Source: Phycomyces blakesleeanus NRRL 1555(-)
Taxonomy: Eukaryota; Mucoromycota; Mucoromycetes; Mucorales; Phycomycetaceae
DNA length: 64,000 nt
Reading direction: 5' to 3'
Assembly (NCBI RefSeq): GCF_001638985.1
Contig: NW_017265151.1
Coordinates: 424,147 to 488,146, forward strand
A program made the translations under genes and the position numbers. Shown here one piece after another: positions 49,645-59,625 of this stretch. Each line of letters begins with the position of its first letter. Position 1 is the stretch's first letter. Under the pieces are notes generated by a model. The model saw only the letters and a list, made by a program, of their open reading frames with translations. It was not told the origin of the DNA and did not search any database.

Positions 49645-49697
49645 GGAACCAGGCAAATAAAATGCTTAAGCGAAAGAGCAGTGCCTTCTTGGCTCAG
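49645..49697 (+). repeat. Left copy of the 53-bp target duplication, with tRNA-Thr stub
   Basis: Identical to 54455-54507: 38 bp of tRNA 5' flank plus tRNA-Thr nucleotides 1-15 (GCCTTCTTGGCTCAG, 49683-49697). The tRNA is cut at the A box, and the next base is the 3' end of the complete LINE. It is the target-site duplication of LINE copy 2. Confidence 0.85.
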
Positions 49698-50032
49698 GTT
49701 AAAGATTATATTTTATTAAAGGAGATATTGCTGGCGATCTATAGATCATATAGCCTCCAAAGTACAAAAAGAAGATATAAAAAAGTCCTAAGGGATCACA
49801 AAAGACAAAAAAAAGAGAGGGGAAAGAGAAGATCAAATCATACTAGCTTCAATGGCTGAATCTGCTCTCCACTTTGCAGCTGTGAAAATAGTTGTAACAG
49901 TGAAAGGGAGGAGACAGAATTGCAGAACAAAGAACTTTTCAGACAGCAAAGAACAAAAGAGAAAGAAGAGAGATAAAGGGAGTAAAGAACAATGGGAAGT
50001 GAAGAGCTATGAAAGAAAAGAAAAAGTCTAAA

Positions 50033-53000
50033 TTATATCCAAAGAGCACCATGTTCAGTCTCATGTGAATAGTCACCATCAGGATTACATATAACATCTA
50101 TGTGCCAGAGAATAGTCAGCAGTGGTATCCAGTAAGCAGGTCGCGGTTCTTGAGATGACAAAGGCAAGGATGTGATGGCAAAATCAATTCTGTGTATCTG
50201 ATCTTGGTCAGGTTGAGGCAACTGTTCAAATAGTGCCATAGGAACAAGTGGGCAATCCAACAAATGGCGGCGTGAGGTGTGATCTGATCCACAAGGACAT
50301 TCCTTTGGTTTGCCTGGTAACCACCCCATTCTCCAACGAATCAAACGGCTACGTTCCACACGTGAGGCTGGCAAAAACAAGATTGGATCAACTCCAAGAA
50401 CTGGGCGGCATGCTTGAATGAGAACTTGCGTATTGGACTGGAGAAAGGTTGCAAATCCAGCTTCTCTAATGCTTTCAAAATGATTTTTTACAGCACTAGG
50501 GCTTCGAAGTTTGAGTGTTGGAGGGAGATTGGACAGAAGATGGGTTTTTCCCAAGGAGACAAGTGAAGAATAGACGGTATGATGACGGTGCAAAAGAGAC
50601 AGAAGGCACTGGGCTGGCAAAAAGCGTGATCTTATACAGAACTTGGCCATAAGAGCATCGGCACGAAACTTCATACTTGGCAGATTGCAGATGTGCTTTA
50701 ACACAATTGTAGAGGACGTGGCATGCCCCCCAACAATCATGCGAAGACACTTATCTTGAATGGACTCCAGCACTTTGATATCTTGTTTCAGTAGAGTGGA
50801 GATCGCCAAACCATATTCAAACTTTGGGCGGACAAAGGTCTTATACAATCGTGAACTGAGCAGCAGAGAAAAACCAGAACGACAAGCACCAACAGAGTTT
50901 AGGGTTGCCATTGTAGCGAGTGTACCAGAACGTCTATGAGTGGCAATGGACTTGGAAGAAATACCCTTATTGGCAAAAGGAACACCCAGATAAATAAACA
51001 GGTCAGTGGCAGGGAGAACTTGACCATATAAAAGAAGAGAAACTGGCGAGCTTGCACGTGTTTTGGGATATATAACTTCACATTTGGTGGGGCTCCATCG
51101 ATATCCAAGAGTAAGAGAGTGGTCTGCAGCAAGGTCTAGCATGGCCTGAACGTCTGAAAGAGAACCAAAAATAGCTACATCGTCGGCAAAGAGCAGAGAA
51201 TTGATGGGTGTTGAGAAATGAATATGTCCAAAGCCATCTACACCTGAAGGAGCAAGAAGAGCATTATATGCATCCAATGAGGTAGGAGAGGGTGATGGAA
51301 CATGGGTTGTAGTTTGTGAGTGAGCAACTGTGCGGAGCAATGGGGGCAGGGAGTTGATATATATTGAATACAGATGTGGACTGAGGACAGAACCTTGGAG
51401 AACCCCAGTGGCAGGTGAGAACGAGTGTGAAGAAAAGTTACCCAAAAGGACACAGATAGAGACATTGTCAAACATGTTAACCAAGAGACCCAAAAGTGCC
51501 GGTGGAGTGCAACGTTTTTGTAAAGCATGCCAGATGATTCGTCGATCCACTGTATCATAGGCAGCCTTGATATCCAGAAATGCAACAACAGGGTAGTGCT
51601 TATGACGGTGATAATAGGCTTTCATCAGATCATGGAGACAGAGAGCTTGATCCAAAGCACCACGGCGAGGACGAAAACCACCTTGAGCCACATCCAAAGG
51701 AGGAGAGTACTTGTGCAACTGGGGGCTATACACATCTCAAAAAGCTTACGCAGTACAGAGGTCAAGGAGATTGGTCGGTAGTTTGCCGGGTCAGTTGGAC
51801 TACCCTTCTTGAAGATTGGGAAGACCTGGGCTTGGCGCCACAAACTTGGAACATATGACCATTGCCAGCAAACTGTAAATAATAAAGTAAGAATGGGTGA
51901 GACATGTGTTTTTACAGGTTTTAGCATTTCAGCTCTGATATGGTCTGGTCCTGGTGCCTTGCGGTTAGGCATAAATTGCATGAATTCCTCTACAATTGGT
52001 GAGGTAAAGGGAGAGTCATCAGAGGCAAAAGGCACACTGTTACAAGTGGTCATTGGTGCTGGTGGTCGGGTTGCTGGAAGTATATGTCCACTATATACTG
52101 TTGCCAAATAGTCACACATTGTTGCTGCTGCTACGGCTGGTCCATCATCGTGCTGGAAAGTATGTTGCGGCTGTCTACGGCGTTTTAACTGCTTTATCTT
52201 TGATGTTGCTTTGCTGAAGTCACGTTCCATAGACTGACAAAAGACATGCCAAGACTGACGTTTTGCTTGCTGAACCTGAGATCGGAATTCGGCCTGTGCA
52301 TGCTTGTGTTTAGTCCACCAAACAACTTTGTCAATACTTATTGCTAGGCGCCATTTTTTGTAACATTGGTTACGACGATCTGCTGCTGTTTGCAAAGCTA
52401 CATTCCAGAAGGATTTCCAATGATTTGGGCGAGAGGGTCGATGTCCAATTGAGCTATTTAATGAGTCATAAATGAGTAAATTGAACTCATCAGTGATAGC
52501 ATCAATGTTGGGTCTAGTGAGTGGTGGATTCTGTACAATGTCTTGCAAGGTGGAAAGGAGGGAGGTCGAGTTTTGATTGAAGGTATGAGCATAAAGAGCA
52601 TGGACATCAGGTTCATTGAGGCGTGAGAGGTTCCATGTCTTGCGTAATGGTGGTGGCATATTGGTAGAGTGCTGTAGATCATAGGTAAAGGAAAGTGATA
52701 AAAGGCGATGATCTGATCCAAGAGACAAGTCAGTAGCAATATGAAGAGAAGGATTGATGAGTGGCATATTAGTTATAAAGAGGTCAATAATACTGCTGAT
52801 TTCATAGTTGTTGCGGAAAGAAATATATGTTGGTATGCAAGGTGCAAGATCTGCATTTACAACTGATAGAGATCTCTCTTCTATCCAAGAACATAGTGCC
52901 AGTCCACGAGAATTTGATGCATAGTCACCAGTAACAGAGCCAAGTCTTGCATTGAAGTCACCACAAAGAATGGTATCATGTGTTAAAGGAATGGAAGAGA

Positions 53001-53355
53001 GTACATGTAGGACATCATGAGTGGGCATATTTGGTGGAAGATATAAGCATACAATTCTGAGTGAGCCAATTTTGACAGCCAGAGCATATTTGGAGGGCAT
53101 AGGTATTTGAGTGACGGCATAAGGACAGTGAGGTGATATGAGAACAGAAACACCCATAGAGCCCCTATAGGTGCCAGCTACGGGAGACCCATACAAGTGA
53201 ATTTGTGACCATGATGTGGGAAGATGTGAGGGAGAGAGAAGCCATGTTTCTGTAATGAAGAGCATATGTAAGGACTGACAGTGTTGAAGGGTATCTTGAA
53301 TGGCTCTGGGTTGCAGGCCATTGGCATTCCATAATCTGATATTGAGATTACTCAT
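50033..53355 (-). pseudogene. LINE ORF2: AP endonuclease and reverse transcriptase, one frameshift
   Basis: Starts at ATG 53355, overlapping the ORF1 stop as ATGA. The N-terminal endonuclease/exonuclease/phosphatase domain (about residues 1-230) shows NANGLQPRAIQ, FITETW, GDFNARLG, SSIIDLFITN and GSDHRLL, covering the Asn, Glu, Asp and His catalytic positions. The reverse transcriptase shows PANYRPISLTSVLRKLFEM, AFLDIKAAYDTVDR, GVLQGSVLSPHLYSIYI and the catalytic LLFADDVAIFG. The C-terminus has the Cys-His motif CPCGSDHTSRRHLLDC. The frame breaks at a C run (51721-51725 as GGGGG on the plus strand). One extra C there would restore a single frame of about 1,107 codons, judged by alignment to copy 3. 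It may be a true mutation or a sequencing error. No RNase H domain is seen. Confidence 0.92.
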
Positions 53356-54422
53356 TCAGACATAGTGACTGATGAGCTGCGCTGACGTTTGAACAAAGAC
53401 CCGCCAGTAGCATTGGTAAGAGTAGTACGTGTTGGTATTTCATCTTCACTGATCCACCCTTCCTCACAAAAGAAGTGACCAACTGGGATAGCAATGTGTG
53501 GGCGCAAGAACTGTAGGGCTTGGAGACATCTATCATGGTGAAGCATGGCAGCAGTGTTGGCAAGTTCATGAGTGGACAGAGATGCATACTTGGGATCAGC
53601 AACATTATCAGGATCAAGGGGATCAAATGCGTCCAAAATCTCAACAGAAGCAGTTGTCAGTTTGGCCTTAAATGTATCAGCATACTGGACATAAACAAGG
53701 ATGCCAATGACACCTCTGGCTGGGAAGTTAATGTCCAAAAGTCGAGAAGAATCCACACCAAGAGTGTGGAGAGAGGAACGGACTTCTTTGTGCTTAAGGC
53801 GTCTTGATCTTGGAATATAAACATATTCATAACCTGAAGGACCAGAGGGAAGAGCAAACATACGAACAGAAGCTGCAATACGGCGAGCAGAGGGAACAGT
53901 AGACATTTTTGGGGCAGTTACAGGAAGAGAAACACTGGCTTTAGTAGCCCAAGTGGAGGCTTCCAGACCTGGTTCTTTGTTTTTGTCAGGAGCACCTACT
54001 GCTCCGGCTGGGTTCGAAAGTGAAATTTCTGAAAAGTTTTTTTCAGGTGCACTCTGAGATCCTAATTGCTTCTGCAGATTAGCAATTGTTGTTCTAGCAT
54101 GGTCTAATTCAGTAGTTAGTCTTGCATTCTCTGCTGCAAGTCGCTCCAACTGGTCGGTTCTGTTTTGCACATTCATGATTTGTGCCTGCAATGTTGTCAG
54201 GAATGAGGTAAGCTCAGTTGGCAATCCCTGCATGTTGCCGATTTGCAAATTGGCCATTGGGATTGAGAATGCAGATGGCGTGATGTTGTCTGATTGAGCT
54301 GAAATTTTTTTACTGACAGCTGGGATACCAAGGACAAGGACTGCACTACTTTTGGCAATGGGAGGTACGTTTTTCGTGATGGATGGATCGTTTTGCGTAA
54401 AGATGTTGATGGATGGATACAC
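53352..54422 (-). CDS. LINE ORF1 nucleic-acid-binding coiled-coil protein, copy 2
   Basis: An uninterrupted frame of 356 codons. The upstream end begins with GTG, so I think the protein starts at the in-frame ATG 54257 (MANLQIGNMQGLP), the point where copy 3 also has ATG (MSQLLPAN). That gives about 301 residues. Residues 15-60 from that ATG form a leucine-zipper-like coiled coil (LERLAAENARLTTELDHAR). The central block YEYVYIPRSRRLKHKEVRSS and LDINFPARGVIGILVYVQY is conserved with copy 3 and is probably the RNA-binding part. The C-terminus contains FDPLDPDNVADPKYASLS and HDRCLQALQFLRPHIAIPVG. There is no CCHC knuckle. ORF1 and ORF2 overlap as ATGA, suggesting reinitiation. Confidence 0.9.
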   Translation of the reverse strand: MYPSINIFTQNDPSITKNVPPIAKSSAVLVLGIPAVSKKISAQSDNITPSAFSIPMANLQIGNMQGLPTELTSFLTTLQAQIMNVQNRTDQLERLAAENARLTTELDHARTTIANLQKQLGSQSAPEKNFSEISLSNPAGAVGAPDKNKEPGLEASTWATKASVSLPVTAPKMSTVPSARRIAASVRMFALPSGPSGYEYVYIPRSRRLKHKEVRSSLHTLGVDSSRLLDINFPARGVIGILVYVQYADTFKAKLTTASVEILDAFDPLDPDNVADPKYASLSTHELANTAAMLHHDRCLQALQFLRPHIAIPVGHFFCEEGWISEDEIPTRTTLTNATGGSLFKRQRSSSVTMSE

Positions 54423-54454
54423 TTTATATGTGGATTCGTCAAAAATAAAATTTG

Positions 54455-54507
54455 GGAACCAGGCAAATAAAATGCTTAAGCGAAAGAGCAGTGCCTTCTT
54501 GGCTCAG
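54455..54507 (+). repeat. Right copy of the 53-bp target duplication
   Basis: Identical to 49645-49697. Here it continues into the rest of the tRNA-Thr gene, so this side holds the functional tRNA and the other side a 15-nt stub. Confidence 0.85.
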
Positions 54508-54565
54508 TTGGCAGAGCGTCTGCCTAGTAAGCAGAAGGTCGCCAGTTCAATTCTGGCAGAAGGCA
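54493..54565 (+). tRNA. tRNA-Thr (anticodon AGT)
   Basis: A 73-nt cloverleaf without intron. The acceptor GCCTTCT pairs with AGAAGGC, the D stem is GCTC/GAGC, the anticodon stem TCTGC/GCAGA encloses CTAGTAA, and the T arm is GCCAG-TTCAATT-CTGGC. The discriminator base is A. A box (TGGCTCAGTTGG) and B box are present, and a T5 Pol III terminator follows at 54588-54592. Its 5' end is head to head with LINE copy 2. Confidence 0.97.
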
Positions 54566-54625
54566 AATGAAAGTAATGTGCTTTACATTTTTATACTTTT
54601 ACTTTGCTAAAGTACGGAAGGGTGC

Positions 54626-55450
54626 TGTCGTTTTTGATCTGGGTTGTTCTTCTAATGCTATAATGTCAAGTCTCTGTCAGAGTTGACATTGGTGAACAAA
54701 ATCGATAGTTATAAGCAATCAGTAAGAGTTGACTTTTTAGGATAAAAGATTTTGACTTTTGCTAATTGGTATTTCATATATGTTTTAGATGTTTAAGATG
54801 GTGAATATACTTGTAGAAGATATTACTGGACAACAGGCATCTAAGACATATTATTGTAACTATTCTTTTAGCCAGAAATCAAACATCATTTTGTATAAAT
54901 AGTGAAGAAATGTATTTAATAAAAAGCATTTTTATTCTTATCTAAAAACTATTCATAAACTTGACAATCCCTAGTAGTATTGATTCTGCAACTTAGTTAC
55001 AAGTGCCAGAAAAGAAATACCAGATTGAGACTTGACAAAAAAGAAGACCAATCTAGATTGGGAATGACAATCAGATCAAGGACAAAATTGCTGGACATTA
55101 TTTTGATGAATCCAAGAAATCGGGATAATTGACCGCAGCAGTTCTGTGTGTTAAAGATATCTCATAGATAACGAACTGCAGTAATGTCTTGTAAAGATTA
55201 ATCACAGTAACATCTTCTGAGCATCAACCGCAGTAAAAGGACTTCTCTTGTAATTAAATAGAGTATAACAGTTTATTGCGGATAATGTACAGTATTAGTT
55301 TAGAAAACTATATAAGACAATTCAATTCCTCTCAATAAAAAGTACCTTTTATCCTCTCTTCGATTTTACATATACTCTCCGATCCCCAGTGGGTTTGACC
55401 TTTTGACTTTGCTATAGTAAAAGGAAGACTATCCCAGATCAGGAACGACA
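54626..55450. mobile_element. LTR-like remnant with TGTCGTT/AACGACA ends
   Basis: The ends (54626-54653 and 55423-55450) are 28-bp imperfect inverted repeats with TG...CA termini and a shared ATCTGGG/CCCAGAT core. Inside are a TATA-like TATAAATAG (about 54894), TATAAGAC (about 55311), and AATAAA signals (54920, 55336). The subsegment 54826-55034 recurs inverted at 60621-60830. Flanking 5-mers (GGTGC and AAATG) differ, so no target duplication is seen. It could be nested LTR pieces or a non-autonomous DNA element. No protein is encoded. Confidence 0.6.
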
Positions 55451-55476
55451 AAATGAAAATTGCAAAAATATATGTA

Positions 55477-55550
55477 TGCCCACTACAGGGGTCGAACCTG
55501 TGGCCTTGGCGTTATTAGCACCACGCTCTAACCAACTGAGCTAAGCGGGC
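55477..55550 (-). tRNA. tRNA-Ile (anticodon AAT)
   Basis: A 74-nt cloverleaf on the minus strand. The acceptor GCCCGCT pairs with AGTGGGC, the D stem is GCTC/GAGC, the anticodon stem TGGTG/CGCCA encloses CTAATAA, and the T arm is ACAGG-TTCGACC-CCTGT. The discriminator is A. No intron. A T5 terminator lies at 55464-55468 (A5 on the plus strand). Its 5' end faces the 5' end of LINE copy 3, less than 50 bp away. Confidence 0.97.
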
Positions 55551-55795
55551 TCTCTTTTATGTAAACTTTACTTTGTTTTATTGGAGTTTGTGAAAGTTTG
55601 TATCCATGCAATTCTATTATCAATCCATCCAAAATATTGCTTCAAGTATTGCATCCATTGTTAAACACAACACATCTACCCTTCCCACCACCACATCCAT
55701 TGTCAAAAAAAAATTTTCCTATCGTTCCTGCCATTTTATCATCAATTTTCACTTTTTCTCTGCCGATTGCTGCCATCTCAAGATTATTGCCAAAC

Positions 55796-56689
55796 ATGTC
55801 GCAATTGTTGCCTGCTAATTGCATGCAAAGTCTGCCAGCCGAACTTGTGACGTTTTTAACCAGTATGCAGTCACAGTTCAATGCACTTAACGAACGTACA
55901 GCACATTTGGAATCTCTTGCTGCCAAAAATGTCCAATTGCATGCTTAATTAGCTAATGTCTGGCAGGAGAATGCTGATCTCCAATCTCAATTGTTGCAAA
56001 ACAATGTGACTGGTCCTGTTCCCAGCTCTGCTTCTCTTCCTGCACACCAGTCAACTGCAGATCTTGGAACTGCTGCCTCCACTTGGGCTACCAAAACAAG
56101 CTTGATTCTGCCAGCCAAGACACCTCGAGTTCCTTCTGCCCACCGAGTTGCTGCCTCTCAAAGACTGTTCTCTGACAAAACTGGTCCTGATAATTTTGAA
56201 TATGTTTATATTTCTTGCTCACGCCGTATTATGCACAGTGAAGTGCACCGCTCTCTCCGCACTCTTGGTGTTGACACTGGTCACCTGTTAGATATTAACT
56301 TTCCTGCTCATGGAGTTATTGGAATTCTTGTTCATGTGCAGTATCTTGAGGAATTTAAGTCCCAATTAGCTAGTGCTAAGGTCTCTCTTGTCAACAACTT
56401 TGATCCACTTGATCCTAAAAATGTTGCTGATCCCAAGTTTGCCAACTTGTCTGTCTCTGGTCTTGAAACCCAGGCTTTGGTTCTCCAAAATGCCCACTGT
56501 CTTCAAGCTCTCAAGTTTTTGCGTTCTCACTTAGTTCTGCCAGTTGCTCACTTCTTTGTCCAGTCAGAATGGATTGGACTTGAGGAAATTCCTGCCCGAC
56601 TAGTAGCTGAGCACTTTGGTGATGCTCCAAACAAAAAACATGCCCTTGATGCTCTCACTGCTATGATTGAACGAGTGACCTTTCAATAG
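55796..56689 (+). pseudogene. LINE ORF1, copy 3, one nonsense codon
   Basis: Begins MSQLLPANCMQSLPAELVTF, continues through a coiled coil (LNERTAHLESLAAKN), and is cut by TAA at 55946-55948. After it the same frame continues to TAG 56687-56689. Conserved blocks include FEYVYISCSRRIMHSEVHRS, LDINFPAHGVIGILVHVQY and FDPLDPKNVADPKFANLS. The stop is best explained as CAA to TAA. Confidence 0.88.
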
Positions 56690-59625
56690 GATTATGGAAT
56701 GCTAATTGACTTCAACCTCGTGCAATTAAAGACGTGCTCAACCACTGTCAATCTCTTCATATGCTTTTTATAACTGAAACATGACTCTTATCCCCAGCCC
56801 GTCTTCCAATCTCATGGTTTCAGTTTCATCTCTATGGATCTCTTGTTGCTGGCAACTACCACGGATCGATGGGGGTGTCATTGTTAGTCTCTCTTTCCTG
56901 TCCTTATGCTGTCACACAAATACCTATGCCCAACAACTATGCTCTTACTATCAAGATTGGTACCCTTCGACTTATATGCCTTTACTTACCACCCTCTATG
57001 CTCACTCATGAAGCTCTTGATATCATCTCAGCCATTCCTTTAACTGATGATACCATTATATGTGGAGATTTCAATGCACACCTTGGTTCAGTAACTGGTG
57101 ACTATGCATCTAACCCTCGTGGTGTAGCTTTAGAGCAATGGCTTGAAGAACGATCTTTAACTGTCCTCAATAGAGTTCTCTCACCATGCACACCCACATA
57201 CATTTCCTTTCGTAATGAAGTTGAAATCAGCAGCATCATTGACCTTTTTATCACCAACACCAACTTTGCCAACCCTTCTTTACACATTGCAACCAAACTA
57301 TCTTTAGGCTCTGATCACCGACTTCTCTCACTTTCCTTTACTTATGACCTGCAACACTCACCACCAGCACCTCCACCTATGTGCCAAACTTGGAATCTGT
57401 CACATCTTTATGAAGATGATATCAGATCATTATATGTCACCATCTTTGTCACCAAATCCGCCTCCCTTCTCACCACACTACAAGACCTTGTTCAGAATCC
57501 GCCAACTATATGTCCACCCATTGATGCTCTTACTAACTCTTTCAATGCACTCATTTATGACTCTCTTAATAGCTCAATTAGTTCTTGCCCCCCCCCCGCC
57601 CCTCACATTGGAAATCGTTTTGGACCCCTGCATTGCAAGCTGCAGCTGACCATAGAGATGGTTGTTACAAGCAATGGCGTCAAGCTTGTGGCATTGACAA
57701 GATCAATTGGTAGAGCCGGCACCAGCATGCACACAAGGAGTTTCGTCAGCAAGTTCAGACAGCAAAGCATTTGTCTTGGCATGCTTTTTGCCGCTCAATG
57801 AACTCGGATTTCAACAAGGCCACATCTAAGATAAAACAGTTGAATCGGTGCATGCAGCCTCAGCATACGTTCCAGCATGATGATGGCCCAGCAGCAGCAG
57901 CATCAGTCATGTGTGACCATCTCACATCAGTCTATAGTGGACATATTCTTCCTGACATTCGATCTTCACCACCACCACTCAACACTTCTCTCATGCCTTT
58001 TGCCTCTGTTGACTTCCCATTTACCTCATCAGTGGTGGAGGCCTTCATGCAATTTATGCCTAACCATAAGGCGCCGGGTCCTGACCACATCCATTTAGAA
58101 ATGCTAAAGCCCATTCGGTCTCACATCTCACCTCTTCTTGCCTGTCTTTTTACTATTTGTTGGCAATGGTCATACACCCCCTCTCTTTGGCGCCATGCCC
58201 AAGTGTTTCAAATCTTTAAGAAGGGAGGCCATTTGGATGCAGCAAACTACCACCCCATCTCTCTTACATCTGTTGTCCGTAAGTTGTTTGAGATGTGCAT
58301 AGCCTCTGAATTGCACAGATATTCTCCTCCTTTAGATGTTGCCCAAGGTGGATTTCGTCTTCGTCATAGTGCTCTTGACTAAGCTCTCTGCCTGCATGAC
58401 TTGATGAAAGCCCATTTTCATCGTCATCACCACTACCCAGTTGTTGCTTTTCTCGATATTAAAGCAGCATATGACACTGTAGATCGGTGCGTCATTTGGC
58501 ATGCTCTTTCCCAACGATGTGCTCCACCTGCTCTGCTTGGACTTTTGGTCAATATGTTTGACAATGTATCAATTTCTATTCATCTTGGAAATTTTTCCTC
58601 ACAATCAATTTCGCCTGCCACTGGAGTCCTCCAAGGTTCAGTCCTCAGCCCTCATCTGTATTCTATATATATCAACTCTCTGCCACCTCTCCTTTGCACA
58701 GTTGCTTTACCATTCACCTCTACACATGTTCCCTCAACTTCGCCATCTTCTTTGGACACCTATAATTCTCTTCTTTCTCCTTCTGGTGTCAATGGCTTTG
58801 GATATGTCCTATCTTCTACACCCATCAATTCGCTCCTTTTTGCTGACGATGTGGCTATATTTGGATCACCTGCAGATGTCCAATATATGGTCAACCTTGC
58901 AGCTCAGCATTCCTTTTTGCTTGGATATTGTTGGAGCCCATCTAAATGTGCAATTGTATACCCTTCTTTTCGATCTCCTCACCAGCAACAGCTATCTATT
59001 TATGGTGAACTTCTTCCTGCAGTTCAGGAATTTATTTACTTGGGTGTCCCATTCCGCAACAAGGGTATTTGTGGGCCTTCTGTAGTTTCTCATCATCATT
59101 CTGGCACACTTGCTACAATGTCCAATCTGAATTCTGTTGGTGCTTGTCGCTCTGGATTCTCTTTGCTTTTGAGCTCCAGACTTTACAAGACATTTGTTCG
59201 CCCCATATTTGAGTATGGTTTAGCCATCACTATTCTACGCAAAAAAGATTATACTGAGATAGAACGTATTCAAGACAAATGTTTGCGTATGATTGTTGGT
59301 GGTCATGCTACTTCTTCTACTGCAGTACTGAAACATATTTGCAATTTGCCAAGCATGCAGTTTTGCTCTGATATTTTGATATCCAATTTCTGTATTTGTG
59401 CTCAATCCCTTCTGTCTGGTTGCCTGCTATCACTTTTACATTTACATCATCCTCAGTCGTCCTCTTTACCTGCTTTATCAAAAAATTCTCTTTTTGTCAG
59501 CATCCCCATCACACTGAATTTTCATAGCAATACCAAGCTCAAGCGGTTTTTTGAGACATTTCATCAGTTCAAGTTTGATCAGATGCGACTTACCAATACC
59601 AAAGTGTTACTTCAAGCATGCCATC
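56690..59625 (+). pseudogene. LINE ORF2, copy 3, several breaks
   Basis: Endonuclease part: PYAVTQIPMPNNYALTIKIG, ICGDFNAHLG, SSIIDLFITN, GSDHRLLSL. Reverse transcriptase part: AANYHPISLTSVVRKLFEM, AFLDIKAAYDTVDR, GVLQGSVLSPHLYSIYINSL, LLFADDVAIFG. Breaks are a TGA near 56710, TGA 56782-56784, a shift in the C run near 57588-57597, TAG 57711-57713 and TAA 58380-58382. The frame 58401-59768 appears to extend past 59625 only because LTR sequence happens to be open. Most nonsense changes fit C-to-T or G-to-A. Confidence 0.9.

Larger units (their letters stand above)
49698..54454 (-). mobile_element. Complete LINE, copy 2 (Grem-LINE1-like), inserted at a tRNA-Thr A box
   Basis: A 4.76-kb non-LTR retrotransposon with ORF1 (coiled-coil protein) and ORF2 (apurinic endonuclease plus reverse transcriptase). 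Its 3' UTR of about 335 bp ends AATAAAATATAATCTTTAAC with no poly(A) tail. It is flanked by a 53-bp direct duplication (49645-49697 and 54455-54507). The 5' end faces an intact tRNA-Thr gene head to head, 38 bp from the tRNA start. Only one obvious coding defect is present (a frameshift in ORF2). The resemblance to Mucor Grem-LINE1 is by domain layout only. Confidence 0.9.
55560..59625 (+). mobile_element. LINE copy 3, degenerate, 3' end lost at an LTR
   Basis: A diverged relative of copy 2 in the opposite orientation, with ORF1 and most of ORF2. It stops abruptly at 59625, where the LTR copy begins, so the C-terminal Cys-His part and the 3' UTR are missing. The 5' boundary is not exact; it lies between the tRNA-Ile start (55550) and about 55597. 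Confidence 0.88.

Noticed and set aside
49683..49697. A functional tRNA-Thr gene
   Set aside because: Only nucleotides 1-15 are present before LINE sequence begins; there is no anticodon arm, T arm or B box.
51330..52111. Plus-strand frames within the LINE
   Set aside because: Antisense to the reverse transcriptase and endonuclease domains of ORF2.
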